Source of the DNA: Flectonema sp. DT1601
Taxonomy: Eukaryota > Euglenozoa > Diplonemea > Diplonemida > Diplonemidae
Assembly (NCBI GenBank): GCA_964019425.1
Contig: OZ025799.1
Coordinates: 1,240,001 to 1,304,000 of the forward strand
Reading direction: 5' to 3'
Length of the DNA: 64,000 nt
Numbering within the stretch: position 1 is the stretch's first letter; each line of letters opens with the position of its first letter. Below are positions 48,474-58,849 of the stretch, piece after piece. Under the pieces are notes generated by a model. It did not search any database, was not told where the DNA came from, and saw only the letters and a program-made list of their open reading frames with translations. Made by a program: the position numbers and the translations under genes.

Positions 48474-48948
48474 TTGCAAATTTATTTCAGTAATTGCGCA
48501 GCCATCCAAAATGCACCAGAATTTAGGCAGAAAACTTTCTTACTAGAAAAGTAAGAAAGGTTTTTGCCCAAGGAAAAGATGCTGGATTTCTGCGCATAAG
48601 CAGGTTTAGGAAAGATAGATAAGGTATAATAGGATGAGAAAGGACTCCTTTTAGTAGGCAATCTGGTTTTGAAATCTAGGTGTTCGGCTGCTAATTCAGT
48701 TAGCAGTAAAAAATCATGGAGTTTTGGTGCTAAGTTGTCTTTTTGTTATAGTTTAAATAATTTGGATTCTAATAAATTTATCACGCCGAATCGAAACGGG
48801 CACCAGCCACTACCCCAACGCAATAAACTGTCTTAGACAGCTTCTCTGTGTTTGCTAGTTTGATCCATTAGTTTGTTTTATTAGTTTAATTAGTTTCATC
48901 TATACATTTCATTCGTCAGGTGCATGATATGGAAGGCAAGCGCAATTA
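48474..48948 (+). mobile_element. SIRE-like element, copy 6
   Basis: Same 475-bp element, site and orientation. The downstream unit has the C variant. Confidence 0.85.
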
Positions 48949-51900
48949 CTGTACTTTATTGGTACAGTCTCAACATCCGAGCTTGCTTGGAATATTTAGC
49001 TGACCTCTTAGGAAGAATTTTCTTCCTTTGGGGTTTTTTTATTGTCCGTGGACTTGTGTTTGCCAAGTAGAAGGAAATGTACAAAGACTTACCGTGTTTC
49101 CTATTTTTACGTTTTGCGTAAAGAAATTTTAATATATTTCTTTTTTGGCTTTCTTCCCCGAAAGACGTAATTTTCGCCGCCCGTACGTTAACGTTAAAGC
49201 TAAGACCGAGCCCCAGCCCCACTCTGCAAAATCAATAAAATTTTCTAAATTTTTTCCTGGTGGGTTGCCCCATGAAACTCCCAAGAAATAAAAAAATCCG
49301 CTATTGCCTGCGGCCATACTCTGGTGAATGCACCCCATCCCGCCCGATTTGGGAAGTTAAGCACCAGCAGGCCTGGTTAGTACTGCGGTGAGTGATCACG
49401 TGGGAACCCCGGGTGCTTGCAGGCTTTTTCCCTTACTTCCCTACCCGCAAGCAGGCATTTCTGTTAGTTCTGGCTGGTAGTTCTAAAAGCCACACAATTT
49501 CTAATTACCTGGGGTAACTACTTTTTAAGGTTAACCAACGATTCTAAAGCTACAGTTTCTGTACTTTATTGGTACAGTCTCAACATCCGAGCTTGCTTGG
49601 AATATTTAGCTGACCTCTTAGGAAGAATTTTCTTCCTTTGGGGTTTTTTTATTGTCCGTGGACTTGTGTTTGCCAAGTAGAAGGAAATGTACAAAGACTT
49701 ACCGTGTTTCCTATTTTTACGTTTTGCGTAAAGAAATTTTAATATATTTCTTTTTTGGCTTTCTTCCCCGAAAGACGTAATTTTCGCCGCCCGTACGTTA
49801 ACGTTAAAGCTAAGACCGAGCCCCAGCCCCACTCTGCAAAATCAATAAAATTTTCTAAATTTTTTCCTGGTGGGTTGCCCCATGAAACTCCCAAGAAATA
49901 AAAAAATCCGCTATTGCCTGCGGCCATACTCTGGTGAATGCACCCCATCCCGCCCGATTTGGGAAGTTAAGCACCAGCAGGCCTGGTTAGTACTGCGGTG
50001 AGTGATCACGTGGGAACCCCGGGTGCTTGCAGGCTTTTTCCCTTACTTCCCTACCCGCAAGCAGGCATTTCTGTTAGTTCTGGCTGGTAGTTCTAAAAGC
50101 CACACAATTTCTAATTACCTGGGGTAACTACTTTTTAAGGTTAACCAACGATTCTAAAGCTACAGTTTCTGTACTTTATTGGTACAGTCTCAACATCCGA
50201 GCTTGCTTGGAATATTTAGCTGACCTCTTAGGAAGAATTTTCTTCCTTTGGGGTTTTTTTATTGTCCGTGGACTTGTGTTTGCCAAGTAGAAGGAAATGT
50301 ACAAAGACTTACCGTGTTTCCTATTTTTACGTTTTGCGTAAAGAAATTTTAATATATTTCTTTTTTGGCTTTCTTCCCCGAAAGACGTAATTTTCGCCGC
50401 CCGTACGTTAACGTTAAAGCTAAGACCGAGCCCCAGCCCCACTCTGCAAAATCAATAAAATTTTCTAAATTTTTTCCTGGTGGGTTGCCCCATGAAACTC
50501 CCAAGAAATAAAAAAATCCGCTATTGCCTGCGGCCATACTCTGGTGAATGCACCCCATCCCGCCCGATTTGGGAAGTTAAGCACCAGCAGGCCTGGTTAG
50601 TACTGCGGTGAGTGATCACGTGGGAACCCCGGGTGCTTGCAGGCTTTTTCCCTTACTTCCCTACCCGCAAGCAGGCATTTCTGTTAGTTCTGGCTGGTAG
50701 TTCTAAAAGCCACACAATTTCTAATTACCTGGGGTAACTACTTTTTAAGGTTAACCAACGATTCTAAAGCTACAGTTTCTGTACTTTATTGGTACAGTCT
50801 CAACATCCGAGCTTGCTTGGAATATTTAGCTGACCTCTTAGGAAGAATTTTCTTCCTTTGGGGTTTTTTTATTGTCCGTGGACTTGTGTTTGCCAAGTAG
50901 AAGGAAATGTACAAAGACTTACCGTGTTTCCTATTTTTACGTTTTGCGTAAAGAAATTTTAATATATTTCTTTTTTGGCTTTCTTCCCCGAAAGACGTAA
51001 TTTTCGCCGCCCGTACGTTAACGTTAAAGCTAAGACCGAGCCCCAGCCCCACTCTGCAAAATCAATAAAATTTTCTAAATTTTTTCCTGGTGGGTTGCCC
51101 CATGAAACTCCCAAGAAATAAAAAAATCCGCTATTGCCTGCGGCCATACTCTGGTGAATGCACCCCATCCCGCCCGATTTGGGAAGTTAAGCACCAGCAG
51201 GCCTGGTTAGTACTGCGGTGAGTGATCACGTGGGAACCCCGGGTGCTTGCAGGCTTTTTCCCTTACTTCCCTACCCGCAAGCAGGCATTTCTGTTAGTTC
51301 TGGCTGGTAGTTCTAAAAGCCACACAATTTCTAATTACCTGGGGTAACTACTTTTTAAGGTTAACCAACGATTCTAAAGCTACAGTTTCTGTACTTTATT
51401 GGTACAGTCTCAACATCCGAGCTTGCTTGGAATATTTAGCTGACCTCTTAGGAAGAATTTTCTTCCTTTGGGGTTTTTTTATTGTCCGTGGACTTGTGTT
51501 TGCCAAGTAGAAGGAAATGTACAAAGACTTACCGTGTTTCCTATTTTTACGTTTTGCGTAAAGAAATTTTAATATATTTCTTTTTTGGCTTTCTTCCCCG
51601 AAAGACGTAATTTTCGCCGCCCGTACGTTAACGTTAAAGCTAAGACCGAGCCCCAGCCCCACTCTGCAAAATCAATAAAATTTTCTAAATTTTTTCCTGG
51701 TGGGTTGCCCCATGAAACTCCCAAGAAATAAAAAAATCCGCTATTGCCTGCGGCCATACTCTGGTGAATGCACCCCATCCCGCCCGATTTGGGAAGTTAA
51801 GCACCAGCAGGCCTGGTTAGTACTGCGGTGAGTGATCACGTGGGAACCCCGGGTGCTTGCAGGCTTTTTCCCTTACTTCCCTACCCGCAAGCAGGCATTT

Positions 51901-52608
51901 CTGTTAGTTCTGGCTGGTAGTTCTAAAAGCCACACAATTTCTAATTACCTGGGGTAACTACTTTTTAAGGTTAACCAACGATTCTAAAGCTACAGTTTCT
52001 GTACTTTATTGGTACAGTCTCAACATCCGAGCTTGCTTGGAATATTTAGCTGACCTCTTAGGAAGAATTTTCTTCCTTTGGGGTTTTTTTATTGTCCGTG
52101 GACTTGTGTTTGCCAAGTAGAAGGAAATGTACAAAGACTTACCGTGTTTCCTATTTTTACGTTTTGCGTAAAGAAATTTTAATATATTTCTTTTTTGGCT
52201 TTCTTCCCCGAAAGACGTAATTTTCGCCGCCCGTACGTTAACGTTAAAGCTAAGACCGAGCCCCAGCCCCACTCTGCAAAATCAATAAAATTTTCTAAAT
52301 TTTTTCCTGGTGGGTTGCCCCATGAAACTCCCAAGAAATAAAAAAATCCGCTATTGCCTGCGGCCATACTCTGGTGAATGCACCCCATCCCGCCCGATTT
52401 GGGAAGTTAAGCACCAGCAGGCCTGGTTAGTACTGCGGTGAGTGATCACGTGGGAACCCCGGGTGCTTGCAGGCTTTTTCCCTTACTTCCCTACCCGCAA
52501 GCAGGCATTTCTGTTAGTTCTGGCTGGTAGTTCTAAAAGCCACACAATTTCTAATTACCTGGGGTAACTACTTTTTAAGGTTAACCAACGATTCTAAAGC
52601 TACAGTTT
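48949..52608 (+). repeat. Array block 8: six 5S genes, five intact SL genes
   Basis: 5S genes start at 49306 + 610k for k = 0-5. Intact SL exons start at 49533 + 610k for k = 0-4. Length and layout equal those of block 3 (3660 bp). Confidence 0.92.
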
Positions 52609-53083
52609 TTGCAAATTTATTTCAGTAATTGCGCAGCCATCCAAAATGCACCAGAATTTAGGCAGAAAACTTTCTTACTAGAAAAGTAAGAAAGGTTTTT
52701 GCCCAAGGAAAAGATGCTGGATTTCTGCGCATAAGCAGGTTTAGGAAAGATAGATAAGGTATAATAGGATGAGAAAGGACTCCTTTTAGTAGGCAATCTG
52801 GTTTTGAAATCTAGGTGTTCGGCTGCTAATTCAGTTAGCAGTAAAAAATCATGGAGTTTTGGTGCTAAGTTGTCTTTTTGTTATAGTTTAAATAATTTGG
52901 ATTCTAATAAATTTATCACGCCGAATCGAAACGGGCACCAGCCACTACCCCAACGCAATAAACTGTCTTAGACAGCTTCTCTGTGTTTGCTAGTTTGATC
53001 CATTAGTTTGTTTTATTAGTTTAATTAGTTTCATCTATACATTTCATTCGTCAGGTGCATGATATGGAAGGCAAGCGCAATTA
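52609..53083 (+). mobile_element. SIRE-like element, copy 7
   Basis: Same element, site and orientation. The downstream unit carries the G variant at 53182. Confidence 0.85.
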
Positions 53084-53440
53084 CTGTACTTTATTGGTAC
53101 AGTCTCAACATCCGAGCTTGCTTGGAATATTTAGCTGACCTCTTAGGAAGAATTTTCTTCCTTTGGGGTTTTTTTATTGTCGGTGGACTTGTGTTTGCCA
53201 AGTAGAAGGAAATGTACAAAGACTTACCGTGTTTCCTATTTTTACGTTTTGCGTAAAGAAATTTTAATATATTTCTTTTTTGGCTTTCTTCCCCGAAAGA
53301 CGTAATTTTCGCCGCCCGTACGTTAACGTTAAAGCTAAGACCGAGCCCCAGCCCCACTCTGCAAAATCAATAAAATTTTCTAAATTTTTTCCTGGTGGGT
53401 TGCCCCATGAAACTCCCAAGAAATAAAAAAATCCGCTATT
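53084..53440 (+). repeat. Array block 9: last partial unit
   Basis: It contains SL exon nt 27-39, the intron, the terminator and the full spacer up to CCGCTATT, the eight bases before every 5S. The 5S itself is replaced by the poly(T) that starts the LINE. Confidence 0.92.
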
Positions 53441-53461
53441 TTTTTTTTTTTTTTTTTTTTT
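53441..53461 (-). other. Poly(A) tail of the left LINE
   Basis: Twenty-one T on the plus strand (23 counting the two T of the flank) mark the 3' end of a minus-strand LINE made by target-primed reverse transcription. Confidence 0.85.
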
Positions 53462-53941
53462 CATTACTACCTGAAACTGTCTCTTCTTTTTCTACAGCAA
53501 CGGGCTGACGCAAAACACGCGTACATTTAATGTGGGTCCAGGGCAATTGCCCACCTCATAAGAGGCCCATTGTTCATCCTTTCTTTCTCCCCAAGTTAGT
53601 AAGGCAGGTGTAAAATAAAATAATAAAAAGAAATTTATTTATGGGGAGGAATTGTCAATCGTAAGATATGACTTATACTTATCACATATGTAAATATGTG
53701 GAGAAGGTAAGAACAATAACGAAAAACTTCATGTCGAAGTTGCAGCTCGTCGCAATTTGAATTGACATAGCTGTAGCTGCTATGTGCTTTTTGGGGATGG
53801 CCTGAAAGGTGCGGACTTTCATCTAAGATCTCTCAAAAACTCTCGATCTGTGTCCAATCTATATCGGCCCATCAGTCAATCAACAATCAGACCATCCCCA
53901 TGGTGTAGGTGCTACTTTGGTTAATTTGGAAGCTTGAGAAA
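53462..53941 (-). other. LINE 3' UTR with hairpins
   Basis: About 480 bp without an ORF lie between the ORF2 stop and poly(A). A perfect small hairpin CATAGC/GCTATG lies at 53766-53784. A larger inverted repeat pairs 53793-53804 with 53888-53899 with one mismatch. Such 3' structures can serve RT recognition in LINEs, but that role is inference here. Confidence 0.6.
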
Positions 53942-56900
53942 TCAAGTCAGTTGTGAGTTTTGAATCACAGTATTGAAAAGTGTGGGTTGAAGGATAACGT
54001 TTTCTTCATTTTCTTTCTTTGTTTCCTGACTCAAATTTTCTTTTTTCTTTTCTTTTTCTGGAAAAACATATCTTCTTGCAGATGACATAAAAAGAAAAAC
54101 ATTCTCTAGTCCTTGTACAGTGGAAAGACAATCCTTTAACTCTTCTTGTGTTAGAGAGTCTTTCTGGAGATACATCCTCCTCTCTTTTCTGTACTTTGAG
54201 CATTTTGCTAACAGGTGCTCTACAGAGTCTTTTTCTCTGCACCTAGGACATTTCCCTTGTGTTTGTTTACAGTCGCCAATTCTGAGTTGTGAAATCAGAA
54301 TTTCTTCCGCTCTTTCAGTTTCAGATGGGAAAGGACGGGGGTCAAATTTTTCTTTTATTCTGTGTTTTAGTTTAGCTACATGGGTGCTGTAGTCTATGGG
54401 AACTTTTTTTTGTTTTAAAAGGGTTTCTTCATCTTTTTTTAATGAAATGTTTTGGGCTAGTTTGTCTGCTTCTTCGTTTCCGACAATACCACAGTGAGAA
54501 AAGACATGCTGGAAAATAAACTTTGTTTTGAATTTATTGTTGAAAAATTCAATAAACTGCCAGATGCGGCTTCCTAGTCTCGTTTTCTGTTTTGTTCCCC
54601 CTTTTTCCAGTTCCATCAAGGCACTGGAGGAGTCTGACACAAATAAAACTGACGCATTTTCCGGCGGTTTAAATTCCTTAAAAAGTAAAACAAAAGCGTT
54701 TTTGATCGCCATCATTTCAGCCCTAAAAGAGGTGCAGATTATTCCTGCTTCACTTTTGTTTGTGAGAAATTCATTTCCTTCGCTGTCTATGATGTACACA
54801 CCCGCAGCACCGCGTTCTTCAACAACGGCACCATCGGTATATACCTCTAAGACTGGTTCATAATCTTTCCTTATTTCATTAAGAACAGCTTCACAGGCTT
54901 TTTTATTTTTCTTTTTGTCTTTTTTTTTTCTAACATGCATTTCTGGTTTAAAAACATTGAAATCATTTGAAAAACTCCATGGAGGATGAACGTAAATGGG
55001 ATATTTCTCAAAACTGAGTGATAGAAGGTTGTGTTCTTTCAGAACATTCATTCCTAAACGAGTAAAAGAATCAATGGGTGTTGAGGATATTCTTTCAGGT
55101 GGAATAAAGACATTTAATAAAGGGGACGTGATTCGCGCCATTTTGGCGAACCATCTACCAGTTTCAAGTCTCAAATGGGTGTTGATACTTTGTTGTTGTG
55201 CCTCAAAAAAGATCTTATCTCTTGTTTCCCTTGTTGGTGGTAAGGCACCTAAGACATAGCACGCACCCCTAAGGTGTAAAGAGAGAAGCCTGTCCATGTG
55301 AATCTTTTTATACCTAACTTCAGGATAAAAAGCTTCACACGAGTTTGTTATGACAGGTCGAATATACAAATCATACACCTCACGCAAAGTTGCAGTACAC
55401 TGTCCCCATGCTTTTGATGCGACAAGCTTCAGATACCTTAAGCGAAGATTAACTCTTCTACAAATATACGAGATATGCTGTTTCCAATCGAGCTTGTTAT
55501 CAAGGATCACCCCAAGAAGCTTGGCGCTATCAACACATGGAACAATATTTTTTGTTAAATTTGAAGTAAAAGTGAAAGGTGTTTGTAGTGGGGAATTTGG
55601 GGAGTAGGGATAATACACAAGTTTTGTTTTGTCAGGCTCATAACTTACTTTTAATTTTAATTCGTTTAGATCCTTTTCAATCTCATTAAAGAAATATTTC
55701 GTTTTTGCCAAATGATAAGTAAAACCTTTCCCTTCATCATCAACTACAAAAGCAATATCATCCGCATACTTAGCAACCGTAATATCTAGTCTTTCTGCGA
55801 CTTTTTCAATATACAGAGTAAAAAGTAGAGCCGACAAAACTGTTCCTTGTGGAACGCCAGAATAAACATTGTGGTAAGAACCTTTTTCATTATTAACAAC
55901 AACCGCTGCTCTTCGTTTTTTAAGAAAGGCCTGAATCCAGGCTATAAAATGTTTTGGTATTCCAAGATCTACCATCCTTTGAAGGAGAAGATCATGGTTC
56001 ACACTATCAAAAGCTTTTTCGATATCAAGAAGAACAAGGGCCGCTGACTTTTTTTGGTGTTTAAGAAATCTAAGTCTGTCCGTAACATATAGGATGTTTT
56101 CCCGGCAAGAACGCGTTTTCCGATAAGAAGTTTGGTTGAAACCAATACCGTCAGTTTTCTTTTCATTCGGTGATTGCATAAAATACGTAAGACGTTCCTT
56201 CACCATTCTTTCCATCAATTTCGCAATAAAAGGGGTGAGAGAGATCATTCTATATGAAGAGGGGAGGTTTGGGGGTTTTCCTTTTTTTAAAACAGGGATC
56301 CAGTGTGTGTCTTTCCAATCACTCGGGACAACAGAATGTTTCCACGAATTGTTAAAAATCTTAAGTAAAATGTTTAGCATTCTAGGTCCCAAATGGTTAA
56401 GAAGAATACCTTGAACGCCATCTGGTGAATTCTTTTCCAGAGCCATTCCTCTCAATTGGATTCTAAGTTCATGTTGTGTAAATGGTGTAAAATCAGAAGG
56501 GTCTGTTTCTATTTTCTTTGTCTTTGTTTTTTCTTTGATGTTACCAACACGTTGTAAAAATTGATTATTGAAAATTGATGCTTTTTCCACATCATCTGTA
56601 ACAAGTTTATCACCACAGGTGATTTCTCGAATTTCTTTAAGTCTTGATCTTCCATCAAGGCCTCTTATGTCTTCAAAAGCTTCAATAATAGACTTGTCTT
56701 TTTTAAGGCTTTTTTTAAACTGTTGATTCTTGGCATCAACGACTGTTTTTTTGAGTTCTTTTTTTAAAGATGTAAAAATTGACTTTCCCTGTTGCGACAG
56801 ATCTGTAAGATCATCCCGTTGGTCACAATGTGACTCGTTGAACTCATGAAACTTAGATGCAACCGTCGTGTTCCACCACTTCTTTGGTGACTTTCCTTTC

Positions 56901-57694
56901 AAATAAATCCTTGGTACAAAGATCCGTAACGCATTTTTTAATTCTTTTATGAATTCCATTGATAATTTCTGGTTATCTTGAATCTTTTCAAGTCGCTTCG
57001 CCACCCTTTCGAGGTGGGAGCTGTAGTTTGGCCACAGTGCCCTGTTCCAATTATAAGAAAAAACCGTTGCACCGTTCGCTCTGTTTATCGAATCCGAAAA
57101 AAAAGAAAGAGAAAAATACATTGGTACATGATCGCTTGATAGAGATTCGAGCGTCGTCCAGTTGCCAATATCACAGTTTTTTTGGAGAACAACATCAGGA
57201 GAAGTGTTTGATTTTGGTCTTGTGGGGATTTCCTTAACGTTGCAGCATTCAAACTGGTTATTGTTTAGAAAAGTCGAGACTTCATGGCCATTTGTGTTTG
57301 ACTCGTCTCTCGGGTCCCAGAGTGGATGCCTTGCGTTAAGATCCCCCGCGATAACTACTTTATCATTTTTATTAAAAAGAAAAATACTATTCATATCAAA
57401 AGAGGGGGACCTATCAGAGGTTGATTGGCTTACCGGTGGTCTGTACACGTTGTATACCCTTACAGTTTGTTTTGAATTTGACACAAAAATGCCCTGGACT
57501 TCAGTGCAGTCTTGGCTGTGTTGTGCAACAGCGAATGCTGTCACGCTTAGGCTGTTTTTGTAAAAAATTGCCAATCCACCACCTCTGACGGGTGCGTTTT
57601 TTTTTACCGGAATTCTCCGGTCTCTTCTGAGACACTTGTACCCATTAAAATTAATGGTTTCGTCGTTATCCTTTAACAATGTTTCCTGAACCAT
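53942..57694 (-). CDS. LINE ORF2: endonuclease-RT-RNase H-CCHC polyprotein (left copy)
   Basis: The longest frame is 1250 codons. Endonuclease: VQETLL at residues 2-7, YRPP at 84-87, GDLNARHPLW at 117-126, SSDHVPM at 186-192. Reverse transcriptase: DIEKAFD at 557-563, SGVPQG at 612-617 and the YADD active site at 643-646. RNase H: YTDGA (Asp954), Glu993, Asp1021 and Asp1077, the full catalytic set. Zinc finger: Cys1149, Cys1152, His1160, Cys1165. These activities nick target DNA, copy the RNA and remove it from the hybrid. The first endonuclease strand (RIVSFNVCGLKSK) lies upstream in another frame, separated by a run of ten identical bases at 57720-57729. Met 57694 is therefore only the start of the open frame, not the likely true start. 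Confidence 0.93.
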   Translation of the reverse strand: MVQETLLKDNDETINFNGYKCLRRDRRIPVKKNAPVRGGGLAIFYKNSLSVTAFAVAQHSQDCTEVQGIFVSNSKQTVRVYNVYRPPVSQSTSDRSPSFDMNSIFLFNKNDKVVIAGDLNARHPLWDPRDESNTNGHEVSTFLNNNQFECCNVKEIPTRPKSNTSPDVVLQKNCDIGNWTTLESLSSDHVPMYFSLSFFSDSINRANGATVFSYNWNRALWPNYSSHLERVAKRLEKIQDNQKLSMEFIKELKNALRIFVPRIYLKGKSPKKWWNTTVASKFHEFNESHCDQRDDLTDLSQQGKSIFTSLKKELKKTVVDAKNQQFKKSLKKDKSIIEAFEDIRGLDGRSRLKEIREITCGDKLVTDDVEKASIFNNQFLQRVGNIKEKTKTKKIETDPSDFTPFTQHELRIQLRGMALEKNSPDGVQGILLNHLGPRMLNILLKIFNNSWKHSVVPSDWKDTHWIPVLKKGKPPNLPSSYRMISLTPFIAKLMERMVKERLTYFMQSPNEKKTDGIGFNQTSYRKTRSCRENILYVTDRLRFLKHQKKSAALVLLDIEKAFDSVNHDLLLQRMVDLGIPKHFIAWIQAFLKKRRAAVVVNNEKGSYHNVYSGVPQGTVLSALLFTLYIEKVAERLDITVAKYADDIAFVVDDEGKGFTYHLAKTKYFFNEIEKDLNELKLKVSYEPDKTKLVYYPYSPNSPLQTPFTFTSNLTKNIVPCVDSAKLLGVILDNKLDWKQHISYICRRVNLRLRYLKLVASKAWGQCTATLREVYDLYIRPVITNSCEAFYPEVRYKKIHMDRLLSLHLRGACYVLGALPPTRETRDKIFFEAQQQSINTHLRLETGRWFAKMARITSPLLNVFIPPERISSTPIDSFTRLGMNVLKEHNLLSLSFEKYPIYVHPPWSFSNDFNVFKPEMHVRKKKDKKKNKKACEAVLNEIRKDYEPVLEVYTDGAVVEERGAAGVYIIDSEGNEFLTNKSEAGIICTSFRAEMMAIKNAFVLLFKEFKPPENASVLFVSDSSSALMELEKGGTKQKTRLGSRIWQFIEFFNNKFKTKFIFQHVFSHCGIVGNEEADKLAQNISLKKDEETLLKQKKVPIDYSTHVAKLKHRIKEKFDPRPFPSETERAEEILISQLRIGDCKQTQGKCPRCREKDSVEHLLAKCSKYRKERRMYLQKDSLTQEELKDCLSTVQGLENVFLFMSSARRYVFPEKEKKKENLSQETKKENEENVILQPTLFNTVIQNSQLT

Positions 57695-57701
57695 GAATAG
57701 G

Positions 57702-57887
57702 TCAGGTTTTATATTTTGTAAAAAAAAAAGTTATTTCGTCGGATTTCGACTTGAGACCACAAACATTAAAAGATACAATTCTCAGCTCACTGTTTTTTTG
57801 CTTTTTTTGTGGACCGGGGTTCGGGTGGATGTCTCCACACAAAAGAAGGTTCGAGAAATAAAAAAGATATAAATTATAAGGAAACAG
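57702..57887 (-). CDS. 2A motif and endonuclease N-terminus, in frame with ORF1 (left copy)
   Basis: This segment starts right after the ORF1 stop, in the same frame. It encodes the 2A-type motif GDIHPNPGP (57810-57836) followed by the first endonuclease segment. It ends at a stop shortly after the ten-base homopolymer at 57720-57729, beyond which ORF2 continues in a different frame. See the right-copy entry for the reasoning. Confidence 0.75.
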   Translation of the reverse strand: MFPYNLYLFYFSNLLLCGDIHPNPGPQKKQKNSELRIVSFNVCGLKSKSDEITFFFTKYKT

Positions 57888-58849
57888 TCAATTCGGAGGT
57901 TCTTCTTTTTTTCTTTTTGTGTTGTCATCACCATCGTTTTCTTTGTCCAGCTTCTGTTTCACAAGATCGATGTCATCGTCCATCGATCCTTGTAGAAAAC
58001 CTTCTTTTTCTTGCGGGTTTATTTCCGCATCCCAAGCTTCTGCTTGCTTTTTCGGATCATCGGCTAGAAAAGTGCCAATGATCTTTGTTGTTAGATGCTT
58101 TGTTTGTGCATCTAACAATAATTTTAGCTGGTTTAAAATGTCCGTTTGTTCTATTGACGGGGTTACTGAGGTTGACGGTGATGACAAAACAGTTTTTTTT
58201 CCTTTACCGCTCTCTCCCTTAGTTCCTTTCTTTCCTTTTTTCCCTTTCCCTTTTCCTTTTCCTTTTCCTTTTTCGTTAATATCTTTTTTTTCAGTTTGGT
58301 CTGTTTTCGTTTCTATTGAGTTCTTTTCAATTCTTCTTTCATCTTTTGAGGGTTGAGTTATTTTTTTAACGATTACTGATCCGCAAGACTGCAGATTCTC
58401 GTACGAGCTCACAACATGTGACTCTTCCCTTTTTTTTTTATAACAGTATTTAATTTTTTTTTTCATTAAATCAAAAAAAAATTCAACGTCAAATGACGTT
58501 GCGTTCTCTTTGCTTATGCCGCTTATCTCGAAATAAGTCGGACATTTTACTCCAAAATTTGAACGAAAGTTTGTTTCTGATTCTTTTTTAATTCGTATCC
58601 CAAGGCTTCTTCCTTGGTACATTGTGAGCCCGAGGGCTCCTTTGTTTTTTGGGTCTTTATTGAGATCGATTGCTATCTTTTTAAGCTGGGTGTAAGGTGT
58701 GTCAGGGGTCCACACAATTGTGTAGTAGGAGGAGAGGTGTTGAGTGCTTTTGTGTTCGGAAAAGAAAATGCCGTGTTGGCCGGATATTTCTAAGAAATCA
58801 GCTGCACATTCTTTTTTGATTTCCAATAAACAAGAAAAAACGTTTACAA
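57888..58849 (-). pseudogene. LINE ORF1, N-terminally truncated (left copy)
   Basis: It matches the last ~320 residues of ORF1 in the right copy: a conserved-looking central region, a KGKGKGKGKKGKKG tract and an acidic/basic C-terminal helix. The open frame continues to 59039 on this strand, but that part is only the antisense of the Gln-rich start of the other copy (hence its Cys-rich look) and is not real coding. The start of this ORF1 is missing. Confidence 0.8.

Larger units (their letters stand above)
8269..53440 (+). repeat. Tandem 5S rRNA / spliced-leader RNA gene array, 610-bp unit
   Basis: The same 610-bp sequence recurs with 5S and SL RNA genes on the plus strand. The order is 5S, 108-bp spacer, SL RNA gene, then about 270 bp of spacer to the next 5S. 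I count 65 SL 3' halves. Of these, 57 belong to uninterrupted genes, seven follow a 475-bp insertion and one follows a larger insertion. There are 64 intact 5S genes plus one truncated. Units appear identical except for one C/G site 14 nt past the SL terminator in some insertion-bearing units. The array starts partway through a spacer (shared sequence begins at 8269) and ends where a LINE replaces the next 5S. Linkage of 5S and SL genes is known in several kinetoplastids and other SL-using protists. Confidence 0.95.
53441..58849 (-). mobile_element. LINE (ingi/I-group-like), left copy, 5'-truncated
   Basis: Read on the minus strand, the element runs from within ORF1 (58849) through ORF2 to a 3' UTR and a poly(A) tail (T tract 53441-53461). 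Domain order is ORF1, 2A motif, AP-type endonuclease, RT, RNase H and a CCHC finger, as in RNase H-bearing LINEs such as the trypanosome ingi group. The 5' end is lost within ORF1, where the sequence turns into the oppositely oriented copy. The 3' end abuts the array exactly at a 5S start. No decay is seen in ORF2, so the copy is young. Confidence 0.9.

Noticed and set aside
8679-53357. Repeated minus-strand ORFs of 88 and 69 codons in every array unit
   Set aside because: They run antisense through the SL intron, spacer and 5S flank and recur only because the unit repeats. They show no protein motifs, and the RNA genes explain the sequence.
8269-53440. CRISPR or satellite interpretation of the 610-bp repeats
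   Set aside because: Each unit holds a recognisable 5S rRNA gene and SL RNA gene, and the host is eukaryotic.
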